Source: an uncultured Bacteroidota bacterium | GTDB taxonomy: Bacteria > Bacteroidota > Bacteroidia > AKYH767-A > 2013-40CM-41-45 | Length of the DNA: 64,000 nt | Assembly: GCA_937871435.1 (NCBI GenBank) | Contig: CALMQM010000048.1 | Coordinates: 20,634 to 84,633, forward strand | Reading direction: 5' to 3' | Shown: in pieces, positions 1-8,762 of the stretch | Numbering within the stretch: the stretch's first letter is position 1 | Layout of the letters: each line of letters opens with the position of its first letter | Made by a program: the position numbers and the translations under genes | Notes under the pieces: generated by a model | Database searches by the model: none | Seen by the model: only the letters and a program-made list of their open reading frames with translations | What the model was told of the DNA's origin: nothing

Positions 1-373
1 AAAGCAAAGTAATCTGTGAATGCCCCGGGGTCAATTGAAAATTGGTAAATGAAGGGATTCTATTGATTAATTGACCTGATTTATGGGGTGAATTCATTAC
101 AGGAAAAACGGGGGATTGAATTAGTCTAAATTTTATATATTATTCAAAATCAAGAATATAACTATATAAGTGTTAAAAATCAGAGTAAATGAAAGGATGT
201 GATCTGTGTATAAAAGTAAAACCCAGAGGCTGCGTCCTCTGGGTTTTTAAAAAGATGAAATAGTTTGGAGCTAGTGTGAAAAGTTCTCCAAAGATGAACT
301 ATGTTATTTTATTAGAAAATACCTCATTGAGGGGAAATATTACCCTAATAATGGGGTATTAGTTGAGCCCATT
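1..373. other. intergenic region, no gene seen
   Basis: This 373-base stretch at the window edge is AT-rich and carries no convincing open reading frame or RNA gene on either strand. The only clear structure is the hairpin terminator at 218-248, listed separately. Confidence 0.6.
218..248. terminator. intrinsic terminator, probably bidirectional
   Basis: A perfect 12-bp stem (218-229 pairing with 236-247) closes a 6-base loop, with A-rich sequence before it and a T run after it. It could end a plus-strand gene lying before the window or the minus-strand PAS-LuxR gene that stops at 374. Confidence 0.7.
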
Positions 374-1486
374 TCAAAAAAGTCCCATTTTTTCAGCTTT
401 TCGGATCAATTCGGCTGCATTTTTTGCATTTAATTTTTTCAGGAGCATTTTTCTATGAGTTCGAATGGTATGTGCACTGACATGTAGTTTCTGTGCGATT
501 TTTTCGGAGGATAATCCTTCTGACATTAAAATCAATACTTCAAGTTCCCTTTCACTTAAGTCCGGTAATTCATCAGCAGATTTTTGTGAGTTTTTATTTT
601 GTCGTAATGATTGTAAAAACTCCAGATTGATGTACGGTTTACCATCAATAATTTTAATCGAATCATTTTGAATATCCTCAAAATGGGTTGTAGCGTTTTT
701 TCCTCCGGTTTGTTTGGTGGCAAGAGTAAAAGAAGAGATGAGAAATTTCACTTGTTGGTTTGAGTCGCGCTCAAGAACGCTGGTCACACTTCGGATACGG
801 ATGTATCCTTTGTTTTTTCTTTTGTATCTGAATATTGTTTCCCAACTGATGTGATCATGGACAAATGGTTGATTGTTTCTTTTTTCCAGATTGATTTGAA
901 AATCAGAAACAATTCTGCCTGCATCATCTTCGTGAATATTGGCAAGTCCGAATCCCCAACCTCCATGCAGGTATTCTTCTTTTGTCCACCCTGAAAGTAA
1001 TTCCATTCCGTGTGTTACAAAATGATTTTTTCCTGTTTGCACATCAGAAACTATCCAGCCGGTATCAGCACGATTGTCCATCACTTTGAGGATGGAATGT
1101 TTTTCCGGAGAAAATTTTTCTGAATCCGGAGTTTTGATCATTCCCTGGAAGACGAAGAGAATTCCGACGGGGTCTTCAGATGATCCAAGATGATAAGCAG
1201 TTGTGTAATACTCCGGCTGAATTTGAGAATGATTACCACGATGGCGAATCCGAATGGAAAGTGATTGTTTCTTGTTTAGTTTTTTATCGATATCGATACA
1301 ATCGATTTCCGGAAACAAGATTGAACAATTTTTCCCTTTGAGTTCTGTCAGATTAAGGTTTAGTTTTCCGAGAAGAAAAGGATTGCAGTAAATAATTTTT
1401 CCATTTCTGTTGCTGACTAAAATTCCGTCAGAGTTCACATCAAAAATACTGCGTAAAGGTTTAATGTAGTCAAGAACTGTTTTCAT
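374..1486 (-). CDS. PAS-domain LuxR-type transcriptional regulator
   Basis: The 370-residue protein has an N-terminal PAS-like segment (about residues 10-110, with DGILVSNRNGKIIYCNP), a second PAS-fold region (about 135-255, with SGWTKEEYLHGGWG), and a C-terminal LuxR/GerE helix-turn-helix at about 305-365 (LSERELEVLILMSEGLSSEK, then HTIRTHRKML). This is a sensory DNA-binding protein of the PAS-LuxR type. It has no receiver domain and no membrane segment, so it probably binds a cytoplasmic ligand or partner; the signal is unknown. The next gene upstream on the same strand (1607-2695) is a paralogue with the same architecture, which suggests a tandem duplication. The gap between them is 120 bases, so co-transcription is possible. 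Confidence 0.85.
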   Translation of the reverse strand: MKTVLDYIKPLRSIFDVNSDGILVSNRNGKIIYCNPFLLGKLNLNLTELKGKNCSILFPEIDCIDIDKKLNKKQSLSIRIRHRGNHSQIQPEYYTTAYHLGSSEDPVGILFVFQGMIKTPDSEKFSPEKHSILKVMDNRADTGWIVSDVQTGKNHFVTHGMELLSGWTKEEYLHGGWGFGLANIHEDDAGRIVSDFQINLEKRNNQPFVHDHISWETIFRYKRKNKGYIRIRSVTSVLERDSNQQVKFLISSFTLATKQTGGKNATTHFEDIQNDSIKIIDGKPYINLEFLQSLRQNKNSQKSADELPDLSERELEVLILMSEGLSSEKIAQKLHVSAHTIRTHRKMLLKKLNAKNAAELIRKAEKMGLF

Positions 1487-1606
1487 ATGTAGGGCACCAC
1501 TTAAAAAAAATTCGGGTGCTGTTAATTTATTTCATTGAGTCACTCAGATTATTTCACTGCGGATATCACTTTCAAATCTTTATTCGCCGGCAAAGTGATA
1601 AAATTC

Positions 1607-2695
1607 TTATTCCAGTCCCATGTTGGCGGCGATTCGGATTGCATCCGCGGCATTACGGGCATCGAGTTTTTTAAAAAGACTTTTCTTGTATGAATTAATT
1701 GTATTCAGTCGTAAACCAAGGATTACAGCGATTTCTTTGGCCGCATGTCCCTGACGTAAATAATGTAACACTTCAATTTCTCTGGGAGATAAACTTATGC
1801 CAAATGAAGAAGATTCATGGTTATCTTCTGCAATATTGGAAGGAACAATATGATTTTGTCGGAGGAGCTGATCAAGGATTTTGTCTGTCAGATGATGTTC
1901 GTTGTTTTTCTCCTCCGTGATATCGGTGCTGAAAATTATCGTATACAACACCCGATCGTTCGCATCTCTTTCAAGGACATACGTTTCGCTTTTCACCCAT
2001 CTCCAGGATCCGTTTCTGTGTCGCCATCTGTATTCGTAAATGATGGGTTGATGGTCATGTATAAATGGCTGTGTGTTCCAGAGATTCATGCCATAAAGGA
2101 AACTTTCAATCAGTGGTTTTACATCTTCTGGATGTGTTAGTGAAATTCCCAATGCCCATCCATTTTCGACAAAGTCCTGATTGTCCCAGCCGATGATTTT
2201 CTCCAAAGCTTCAGATACATAGAGTGTAGTTCGTGCCTGAACATCGGTAACGGTAATCAATTCTTCGGAAAGATTGCTGAGTGCTTTGAGAAGGTTCACC
2301 TGATGATGGAAATGTTCCATCCGTTCTGCCGGCAATCCGATTTTTTCTTTGAAAGTGAACAATACTCCCATTGGGTCATTGTTCAAATTGTGCAGCATGG
2401 TATAGTTCACCGTTACATTGAATGGGCGATTATTTTTTCCAAAGCACTGGATAACGCGGATAATATTTTCCTGTTGAGATAATTCTTCCAACAGGTTGGT
2501 AAAGCGAAAGTTTTTATCATGTCGAAGATTGGCGCAATTCACACCTTTTACTTCATCTTCTTCATAACCGAACAATTCACGGATAGCAGGATTTGTGTAG
2601 ACTATTTTTCCATCTAAAGCAGTAACCATGATACCGTCTTTCGACAGATCATAGAGGGCGATACCCGGTTGAATGTATGCTAATAAGGCTTGCAT
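1607..2695 (-). CDS. PAS-domain LuxR-type transcriptional regulator (paralogue)
   Basis: The 362-residue protein has the same layout as its neighbour at 374-1486: an N-terminal PAS (about 10-115, DGIMVTALDGKIVYTNP), a second PAS with a PAC-like end (about 140-265, YRWRHRNGSWRWVKSETYVL and then DITEE), and a LuxR helix-turn-helix at about 300-360 (LSPREIEVLHYLRQGHAAKE). The PAC segment is better preserved than in the neighbour. It is a soluble one-component regulator; target genes and ligand are not evident. The start is the ATG at 2695, about 180 bases downstream of a candidate -7 element (2883-2890), so the transcript may have a long leader. Confidence 0.85.
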   Translation of the reverse strand: MQALLAYIQPGIALYDLSKDGIMVTALDGKIVYTNPAIRELFGYEEDEVKGVNCANLRHDKNFRFTNLLEELSQQENIIRVIQCFGKNNRPFNVTVNYTMLHNLNNDPMGVLFTFKEKIGLPAERMEHFHHQVNLLKALSNLSEELITVTDVQARTTLYVSEALEKIIGWDNQDFVENGWALGISLTHPEDVKPLIESFLYGMNLWNTQPFIHDHQPIIYEYRWRHRNGSWRWVKSETYVLERDANDRVLYTIIFSTDITEEKNNEHHLTDKILDQLLRQNHIVPSNIAEDNHESSSFGISLSPREIEVLHYLRQGHAAKEIAVILGLRLNTINSYKKSLFKKLDARNAADAIRIAANMGLE

Positions 2696-2882
2696 ATGAA
2701 AGAATATAAAAACGAGATACCGGCAAGTGACATCTTACAGTCTGGTAAGTAACACGAACAATACAGGTTCAGGACATGTTACACGCCTTGCATAGCAGAT
2801 GTTTTCAATTCATTAAATTCATTGTTGGCGCAAAGGAGGAGAGCCAGGAAATGAGATTATTACTAGCTCAGTGATCTCAAAG

Positions 2883-2890
2883 CAAATATA
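2883..2890 (-). promoter_or_regulatory. candidate -7 element (TATATTTG)
   Basis: On the minus strand this is an exact match to the Bacteroidota -7 consensus TAnnTTTG, upstream of the PAS-LuxR gene starting at 2695. No TTG-type -33 element is found at the usual spacing, so support is limited. It implies a leader of about 180 bases. Confidence 0.3.
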
Positions 2891-2976
2891 AAAAGCTTCT
2901 TTAACTAAAAAAATTTATTAGCGGAAAATGCGCCTGTTCTGATGGAAAAGACCAGGTGCATAAAATCAGAGTGTAA

Positions 2977-4014
2977 TTAAAATTCCCAGGAGTTTTTGTC
3001 CAAATCCTTTAAACATGCGGAAAGCAGTTCAATACAAGCGGTAATATCATTTTTATCTGCCATTTCTATTACCTGATGAATATGTCTTGTAGGGATTGAA
3101 ATTGCTCCTGCAATTGCACCGGTTTTACCCATTCGTTGAATTCCGGCTGTATCTGTTCCTCCGGCCTGCAGGATTTCAGGTTGCCATTTTATTTTGAATT
3201 TGGTCGCTGTCTTTTTCATGAATTCAACCATTCGCGAATCGCAGATTGTTGAAGAGTCCATGATTTTAATTCCGGCTCCTTTGCCCAGGGAAGTGACACG
3301 TTCATGTGGCTGAGAACCCGGAACGTCGTAGGCAATAGTAGTATCCAGTGCGATTCCAAAATCAGGTTCGATATGGTGAGCAGCAACATTGGCACCGCGA
3401 ATTCCTACTTCTTCCTGCACAGTAAACACACCGTAGACAGTGAATGGGATATTTTTCAATTTGCGAAAAGTTTCGATCAGGATGAAAACTGAAACTCTGT
3501 TGTCGATCGATTTGCAATTGACACAATTCCCCATTTCGATCAACTGTCGTTCTCGTGTAATAGGATCGCCGATTTGAACAAATTTTTCCACTTCTTTTTT
3601 TGTCATTCCCAGATCAATAAAAAAGTCGGAGATGCTGGCAGGTTTGTTTCTTTCTTCAGCCGACATGATATGAATTGGTTTCGAGCCCATCACACCGATG
3701 AGATCTTTCTTTCCATGAACGATCACACGTTGTGCTGTAAGTGTTTTTGGGTCAAATCCTCCCAGGGTGTGAAAGCGAAGAAATCCATTGTCGTCAATGT
3801 GCGTTACCATGAAACCTATTTCATCCATGTGCGCCGCTACCATTACTTTTTTTGCATGCTTTCCTTTTTTGATCGCGGTGAGGTTTCCCATTTTGTCAAT
3901 GTGAACTTCATCGGCCAAAGGAGTGATTTCCCGCAATACAATTTCACGGATTCTGTTTTCAAATCCCGGAGCCCCAGCGGTTTCACAAATTTCTTTCAGT
4001 AGAGGAATATTCAT
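2977..4014 (-). CDS. M42 family metallopeptidase (glutamyl aminopeptidase/PepA-like)
   Basis: The 345-residue protein matches the M42 aminopeptidase family, which are cytosolic dinuclear-metal enzymes that form large tetrahedral particles and trim peptides from the N terminus. Visible metal and catalytic motifs are AAHMDEIG (His62, Asp64), VQEEVGIRGA (the catalytic and metal-binding Glu pair), DTTIAYDVPG, and a late His in RHIHQVIEM. The length is normal for the family. It is probably transcribed separately from pyk, because an exact TAnnTTTG element lies at 4060-4067 between the two genes. Substrate preference cannot be read from sequence. Confidence 0.93.
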   Translation of the reverse strand: MNIPLLKEICETAGAPGFENRIREIVLREITPLADEVHIDKMGNLTAIKKGKHAKKVMVAAHMDEIGFMVTHIDDNGFLRFHTLGGFDPKTLTAQRVIVHGKKDLIGVMGSKPIHIMSAEERNKPASISDFFIDLGMTKKEVEKFVQIGDPITRERQLIEMGNCVNCKSIDNRVSVFILIETFRKLKNIPFTVYGVFTVQEEVGIRGANVAAHHIEPDFGIALDTTIAYDVPGSQPHERVTSLGKGAGIKIMDSSTICDSRMVEFMKKTATKFKIKWQPEILQAGGTDTAGIQRMGKTGAIAGAISIPTRHIHQVIEMADKNDITACIELLSACLKDLDKNSWEF

Positions 4015-4059
4015 GTTGTTTTATTTTGGCGAATGTTTTTTGAATTAACGATTTAAGGT

Positions 4060-4067
4060 CAAATTTA
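4060..4067 (-). promoter_or_regulatory. candidate -7 element (TAAATTTG) for M42 peptidase
   Basis: An exact minus-strand TAnnTTTG match lies about 46 bases upstream of the ATG at 4014, in the gap after pyk. No good -33 TTG is present at 17-23 bases, so this is a partial promoter match. Confidence 0.35.
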
Positions 4068-4099
4068 TTGACTAACGAATTGGTTCACTCTTCACTCTC

Positions 4100-5527
4100 T
4101 CATTTTACCCTGCTCAGTTTGATCATATTTGTTCTTCGTTGTTCAACAAGCGGAATGCTGGCAAGATTAATAATGATATCTCCGTTCTGAACATATCCGT
4201 TGTCTTTCAGAATTTGTTGCAACTCATCAATGGTTTCATCTGTAGATACTCTTCTGTCGTAGAAGAATCCTCGTACTCCCCACACAAGGCTGATTACATG
4301 GAGGAGATCCGGAACATCGGTGAAGATGAGGATGTCGGCCTCCGGACGCTGGCAGGCTACTTTGTAGGCTGTGTAACCTGAACGTGTCATTCCGACAATT
4401 GCTTTGGCTCCTACCTGCGATGCCATCACACATGCGTTGTAGCAAACAGAATCGGAGATAAAAGAATCACTCGTAATATCAGGTTTATGATCTCGGTTAT
4501 AGCGGTAGGCTTTTGCTTCAACGGTTGTAATAATGTTGCGCATGTATTCCACCACTTTGGCCGGGTATTGTCCGACGGAAGTTTCACCACTTAGCATTAC
4601 CGCATCAGCGCCGTCCATCACAGAATTTGCGACATCATTTACTTCCGCTCTTGTCGGAGAGTAATTGGTGATCATGGATTCCATCATCTGGGTTGCGATG
4701 ATCACCGGTTTGGCCGCTTCGATGCATTTGTTCACGAGCATCTTTTGAATGATAGGGACCTGTTCCATCGGTAATTCCACACCGAGATCTCCACGCGCGA
4801 CCATCAATGCATCTGTTTCGTGAATGATGTAATCAATTTCAGAGAGGGCTTCCGGCTTTTCAATTTTAGCAATTACACGGATTTTTTTTCCGGCACGTTT
4901 GATTATGCCTTTCAGATCGGTGATATCTCTGGCAGAACGTACAAAAGAGAGACCGATCCAGTCTACGTTTTGTTCAAGCGCGAAACTCAGGTCTTCGAGG
5001 TCTTTTGCTGTGAGACTTGGAAGGGAAATTTTTGTTCGTGGAAGATTTACTCCTTTGCGTGAAGACAATTTGCCGCGACTTTCCACGATTGCATGTACTT
5101 CATCCAGCCGATTGGTACTGATCACACGAAGCTGAATTTTTCCATCATCAATCAACACCACATCACCAATTGCAACATCCTGTGGAAATTGCTGATAGTT
5201 CATGTACAGCCGGCCTTCTTTCCCAACGCATTCATGTGTTGTGAAAATGAGTTCCTGTCCAACTTCGAGCAACATCTCATTGTTCTCCACTTCACCGATG
5301 CGCAATTTGGGTCCCTGCAGATCGACGAGTATCGAAGTATTGACTTTCAACTCCTCACTGATGGAACGGATATCGTCTATCACTTTTTTGTGCACGGCAT
5401 AATCGCCATGCGAGAGATTCAACCGGCACACATCTACTCCTGCTTTCATAAGTTGTCGCAACATTTCCGGAGAGGAGGAAGCCGGTCCGATTGTGGCAAC
5501 AATTTTTGTTTTATTATATGGAATCAT
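4100..5527 (-). CDS. pyk: pyruvate kinase
   Basis: The 475-residue protein is a full-length pyruvate kinase, which converts phosphoenolpyruvate and ADP to pyruvate and ATP at the end of glycolysis. It begins with KIVATIGPASSSPEML and CRLNLSHG, carries the active-site segment IRVIAKIEKPEA followed by VARGDLGVELPMEQVP, and has the substrate and Mg-binding loop region SGETSVGQYP. The B domain sits at about residues 70-170 and the C-terminal allosteric domain at about 350-475. It follows the IPExxxVDY gene (ends 5592) by 64 bases on the same strand, as part of the rnc-IPExxxVDY-pyk order seen in other Bacteroidota. Confidence 0.97.
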   Translation of the reverse strand: MIPYNKTKIVATIGPASSSPEMLRQLMKAGVDVCRLNLSHGDYAVHKKVIDDIRSISEELKVNTSILVDLQGPKLRIGEVENNEMLLEVGQELIFTTHECVGKEGRLYMNYQQFPQDVAIGDVVLIDDGKIQLRVISTNRLDEVHAIVESRGKLSSRKGVNLPRTKISLPSLTAKDLEDLSFALEQNVDWIGLSFVRSARDITDLKGIIKRAGKKIRVIAKIEKPEALSEIDYIIHETDALMVARGDLGVELPMEQVPIIQKMLVNKCIEAAKPVIIATQMMESMITNYSPTRAEVNDVANSVMDGADAVMLSGETSVGQYPAKVVEYMRNIITTVEAKAYRYNRDHKPDITSDSFISDSVCYNACVMASQVGAKAIVGMTRSGYTAYKVACQRPEADILIFTDVPDLLHVISLVWGVRGFFYDRRVSTDETIDELQQILKDNGYVQNGDIIINLASIPLVEQRRTNMIKLSRVK

Positions 5528-5591
5528 AATTTTGTTTGGAATACAGAGAAATCACGCTCATTGAATCCGCAGAGATCGTCTGAAATTTTAT

Positions 5592-6014
5592 TCAGAAGAC
5601 GAGATTTTCTTTTGATTTTAAATTTTTTGCATCGAGTTTATAAATACCCAACACAATTCTGATTTGTTTGATGGCAGAAAGAATGGTTTGGTCTTCGATG
5701 CGAGACATTCCATTTCGTACGATGATAAAATAATCCATCTGTTTTTGTTCAGGAATCAGCAGGCCTTTCACTGAACGGTTAGAGACAAGGTAATACTCAT
5801 CCTCTTCCGGGTTGATATACCGGAAGAAAGAGAACTCCTGATCTTCCATTCTTTTTCCATTGAAGACTTTGTAATCCTCTTCCCGTTTCAGCTGAAGATC
5901 GAGTTTCAGATTTATTTCTCTGCAAAGCCGGTAATCTTTTTGCTGGCAAATGATTCCGAAGAGCAGGAAGTCAAATTGATCTTCTTCATTCAGTTTAAGT
6001 ACCGTCTTTGCCAT
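5592..6014 (-). CDS. IPExxxVDY family protein
   Basis: This 140-residue protein belongs to a small Bacteroidota family named after the motif IPExxxVDY; here it reads IPEQKQMDY, with M in place of V. The function is unknown. I place the start at 6014 (MAKTVLKL), because an upstream in-frame ATG at 6041 would only add nine residues and the family normally starts with a MAK-like sequence. No signal peptide or membrane segment is visible, so it is likely cytosolic. It lies between rnc and pyk, its usual location in this phylum. Confidence 0.85.
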   Translation of the reverse strand: MAKTVLKLNEEDQFDFLLFGIICQQKDYRLCREINLKLDLQLKREEDYKVFNGKRMEDQEFSFFRYINPEEDEYYLVSNRSVKGLLIPEQKQMDYFIIVRNGMSRIEDQTILSAIKQIRIVLGIYKLDAKNLKSKENLVF

Positions 6015-6137
6015 GTTGCTTTTCGACTGTGAAAATAGCAATTGAATTGTAATCGTTTACACAAATGAAAGATTGACATGTCCTGACATGCAATACGATG
6101 AATACGAAAAGGTAGGAAGTGTAAACAGAAGTATATT

Positions 6138-6857
6138 TCAGAGGCCCAGACTGGAGCATGCTTTTTCCGCAGCAATTTGTTCTGCTCTTTTCTTGGAATA
6201 ATCTTCTCCTTGTGAAATTTCCTGTCCGTCGATCAGGAGGCGAACACGTAACAATCGTTTCCCTCCATTTTCCACTTCTTCAATCAATTCAAATTCGACA
6301 GATTTACGTTCGCGTTGTCCCCAGTTGATCAGTTTGCTTTTGAAATTTGCATCCAGTTGTTCAATTTCATCCAGATCGATGTGATGTTTCACAATTCGGT
6401 TCAGTATGAGTTTTCGTGTGACCTCGTATCCCTGATCAATATACACAGCACCGATGAGTGCTTCGAATGCATCGCCGTAAGCGGAACGGTTTTTGGCTCC
6501 GGGTTCAATATTACCGGTCATAAAATGATCAATTCCGAGTTTCATCGCGAGGCGATTCAGGTGTTCCCTGTTTACAATCCGGCTTCTCATTTCGGTAAGG
6601 AATCCTTCCTCTTTGAAAGGAAATTTTTTGAATAACATTTCAGCGATAACGGCTCCGAGCACTGCATCGCCAAGATATTCCAAACGTTCATTGCTGAGTT
6701 TAATTCCGCTGGGATGTTCTTCCGCTGTAGAACGATGACGAAATGCGAGATGATAAACGGAAGTATTACCCGGAGTGAATCCAAGTAAATTTCGTAATGA
6801 GGACGCGAATTTTTTATCCCGGGAAAATAAAAGACGGATATAAGAAGAGAAACTCAA
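6138..6857 (-). CDS. rnc: ribonuclease III
   Basis: The 239-residue protein is RNase III, a double-stranded RNA endonuclease that processes rRNA precursors and mRNAs. The nuclease domain (about residues 25-165) contains the family signature NERLEYLGDAVLG with the acidic Mg ligands, and a second acidic motif at GDAFEALIGAVYID. The C-terminal double-stranded RNA-binding domain runs from about 170 to 239, ending in KKRAEQIAAEKACSSLGL. It lies 46 bases downstream of fabF on the same strand, the standard Bacteroidota acpP-fabF-rnc order, and is probably co-transcribed with it. Confidence 0.96.
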   Translation of the reverse strand: MSFSSYIRLLFSRDKKFASSLRNLLGFTPGNTSVYHLAFRHRSTAEEHPSGIKLSNERLEYLGDAVLGAVIAEMLFKKFPFKEEGFLTEMRSRIVNREHLNRLAMKLGIDHFMTGNIEPGAKNRSAYGDAFEALIGAVYIDQGYEVTRKLILNRIVKHHIDLDEIEQLDANFKSKLINWGQRERKSVEFELIEEVENGGKRLLRVRLLIDGQEISQGEDYSKKRAEQIAAEKACSSLGL

Positions 6858-6903
6858 GCGCTGAAAATTTTAGAATTCAGGCTGCCGGCTGTATGTCGGT
6901 AGT

Positions 6904-8154
6904 TCAGGAATACTTACGGAAGATTACCGATGCATTGTGACCGCCAAATCCGAATGTATTGCTGAGTGCAGCATTTACTGTACGGTGTTGAGCCTTATTG
7001 AAAGTAAGATTCAGTTTTGGATCAAACGCAGGATCGTCAGTAAAGTGGTTGATGGTAGGAGGAACAATTCCATGTACAACAGCCATGATACTTGCGATGG
7101 CTTCAATTGCACCAGCAGCGCCGAGCAGATGTCCGGTCATGGATTTTGTGGAACTGATATTCATGCGGTAAGCATCTTCTCCGAATACTGTCTGGATGGC
7201 TTTGATTTCCTGTGGATCGCCAATAGGAGTGGAGGTACCGTGTACGTTGACGTAATCAATATCTTTGGTTGTCATGCCTGCATCTTCGAGAGCTGCATTC
7301 ATAACATTGGCGGCGCCCAATCCTTCCGGATGTGGAGCAGTCATGTGGTAAGCGTCAGCAGACATTCCTCCGCCTACAAGTTCAGCATAAATTTTAGCAC
7401 CACGTGCTTTCGCGTGTTCCAGTTCTTCCAGTACGAGGCAACCTCCGCCTTCTCCCATCACAAAACCATCTCTGTCGAGATCGAATGGACGGGAAGCTGT
7501 TGCAGGGTCATCGTTTCTTTGCGACAAAGCCTGAAGCGCATTGAATCCGCCAACACAAGTTTCATTCACTGTAGATTCGGAACCTCCGGAAATAATGATG
7601 TTTGCTTTTCCAAGACGGATGTAAGTAAATGCATCAATAAGAGCATTGGTAGAAGAAGCACAGGCAGAAACTGTGGTGAAATTTGGTCCACGGAATCCGT
7701 ATTTGATAGAGATATGACCAGATGCGATATCCGCGATCATTTTCGGAATGAAAAACGGATTGAATCTTGGGGTTCCGTCACCTTTTGCAAAAGCGGAAAC
7801 TTCATCCTGAAAAGTTTTCAGTCCACCGATTCCCGATCCCCAGATCACTCCGATTCTGTCGTGGTTGACAGTTTCGAGATTGATTCCGCTGTCGATAATA
7901 GCCTGATCGGCTACAACGAGCGCATAGTGAGAAAAGCCATCGAGTTTTCTTCCTTCTTTACGTTCAAAATGATCGTTTACATCGAAGCCTTTCACTTCGC
8001 ATGCAAAACGTGTTTTGAATTTAGAAGCATCAAATTTTGTAATCATACCGGCGCCGCTGACTCCATTGATGAGTCCGTTCCAATAAGCTTCAACGGTGTT
8101 GCCGAGGGGTGTAAGTGCACCAAGGCCTGTAACTACGACTCGTTTCAGTTGCAT
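6904..8154 (-). CDS. fabF: beta-ketoacyl-ACP synthase II
   Basis: The 416-residue protein is FabF, which condenses malonyl-ACP with acyl-ACP in fatty-acid elongation. The Cys-His-His triad is visible: Cys in TTVSACASSTNA, His in VNVHGTSTPIGD, and His in STKSMTGHLLGAAGA. The length is normal. It lies downstream of acpP, separated by 111 bases that contain a strong hairpin (8212-8252), which may set different transcript levels for the two genes. Confidence 0.97.
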   Translation of the reverse strand: MQLKRVVVTGLGALTPLGNTVEAYWNGLINGVSGAGMITKFDASKFKTRFACEVKGFDVNDHFERKEGRKLDGFSHYALVVADQAIIDSGINLETVNHDRIGVIWGSGIGGLKTFQDEVSAFAKGDGTPRFNPFFIPKMIADIASGHISIKYGFRGPNFTTVSACASSTNALIDAFTYIRLGKANIIISGGSESTVNETCVGGFNALQALSQRNDDPATASRPFDLDRDGFVMGEGGGCLVLEELEHAKARGAKIYAELVGGGMSADAYHMTAPHPEGLGAANVMNAALEDAGMTTKDIDYVNVHGTSTPIGDPQEIKAIQTVFGEDAYRMNISSTKSMTGHLLGAAGAIEAIASIMAVVHGIVPPTINHFTDDPAFDPKLNLTFNKAQHRTVNAALSNTFGFGGHNASVIFRKYS

Positions 8155-8211
8155 TCCGGTATAAAAGTTTGAGATTTACACAAAAGGGCGCTTCCTTACC
8201 CTGTTGAAAGT

Positions 8212-8252
8212 CCAACCAGATCTCCGGTAGTTTTACCGGCAGATCTGGTTGG
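8212..8252 (-). other. intercistronic hairpin between acpP and fabF
   Basis: A nearly perfect stem (12 bp plus 6 bp with a one-base bulge: 8212-8229 with 8234-8252) around a 4-base loop lies just after the acpP stop. There is no T run after it in the minus-strand direction, so it is not a classical terminator. More likely it partly stops transcription or protects the 3' end of a short acpP transcript. Confidence 0.65.
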
Positions 8253-8265
8253 GAAAATGGGAGAA

Positions 8266-8502
8266 TTATTTAGCGTTCTTCTCGATGTAGTCGATCGCCT
8301 GGCCAACGGTAGAAATTTTTTCTGCCTGATCGTCCGGAATTGCGATGTTGAATTCTTTTTCAAATTCCATGATCAACTCAACGGTGTCAAGTGAATCAGC
8401 GCCCAAATCGTTGGTAAAGCTGGCTTCTGTCGTCACTTCTTTTTCGTCAACACCAAGTTTATCGATGATGATGGCTTTCACTTTTGTTGCAATGTCTGAC
8501 AT
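8266..8502 (-). CDS. acpP: acyl carrier protein
   Basis: The 78-residue acidic protein is the acyl carrier protein of type II fatty-acid synthesis. The phosphopantetheine attachment serine is in [17 protein letters not shown]. The length is normal. A candidate promoter (8541-8572) lies about 40 bases upstream, and a purine-rich AAAAGGA precedes the ATG. It is the first gene of the acpP-fabF-rnc cluster. Confidence 0.97.
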   Translation of the reverse strand: MSDIATKVKAIIIDKLGVDEKEVTTEASFTNDLGADSLDTVELIMEFEKEFNIAIPDDQAEKISTVGQAIDYIEKNAK

Positions 8503-8540
8503 GTTTGTGTCCTTTTAGGTGTTTTATATTAAATGTGGTG

Positions 8541-8572
8541 CAAAGTAAAATTTATTCGACTTAAAATCAAAA
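8541..8572 (-). promoter_or_regulatory. candidate acpP promoter
   Basis: In the minus-strand direction a TTTTG (-33) at 8568-8572 is followed after exactly 19 bases by TTACTTTG (-7, one mismatch to TAnnTTTG) at 8541-8548. The predicted start of transcription is about 8534, giving a leader of about 30 bases before the acpP ATG. Confidence 0.55.
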
Positions 8573-8762
8573 TACCATGATTAAGCCTTTTCGGAGCATC
8601 TTCAATCTCATAGAATTAAAGACCAATGATTCTATTAATCTACTTTATTATCATCATTTTCACTCTTTCAATCCTCATTTTTAAGGAAATTTATCTAAAA
8701 ATGAACAACATTTATAGACAGATTGTTTTCAAAAAATGAGGTGATATTTTTGTTCCTAATTT

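Noticed and set aside
5093..5662. Plus-strand reading frame of 189 codons opposite pyk
   Set aside because: It overlaps pyruvate kinase on the other strand and shows no protein signature.
6937..8172. Plus-strand reading frame of about 411 codons opposite fabF
   Set aside because: It is a shadow of fabF: no family motif, odd composition rich in Ser, Cys and Arg, and fabF itself is fully supported.
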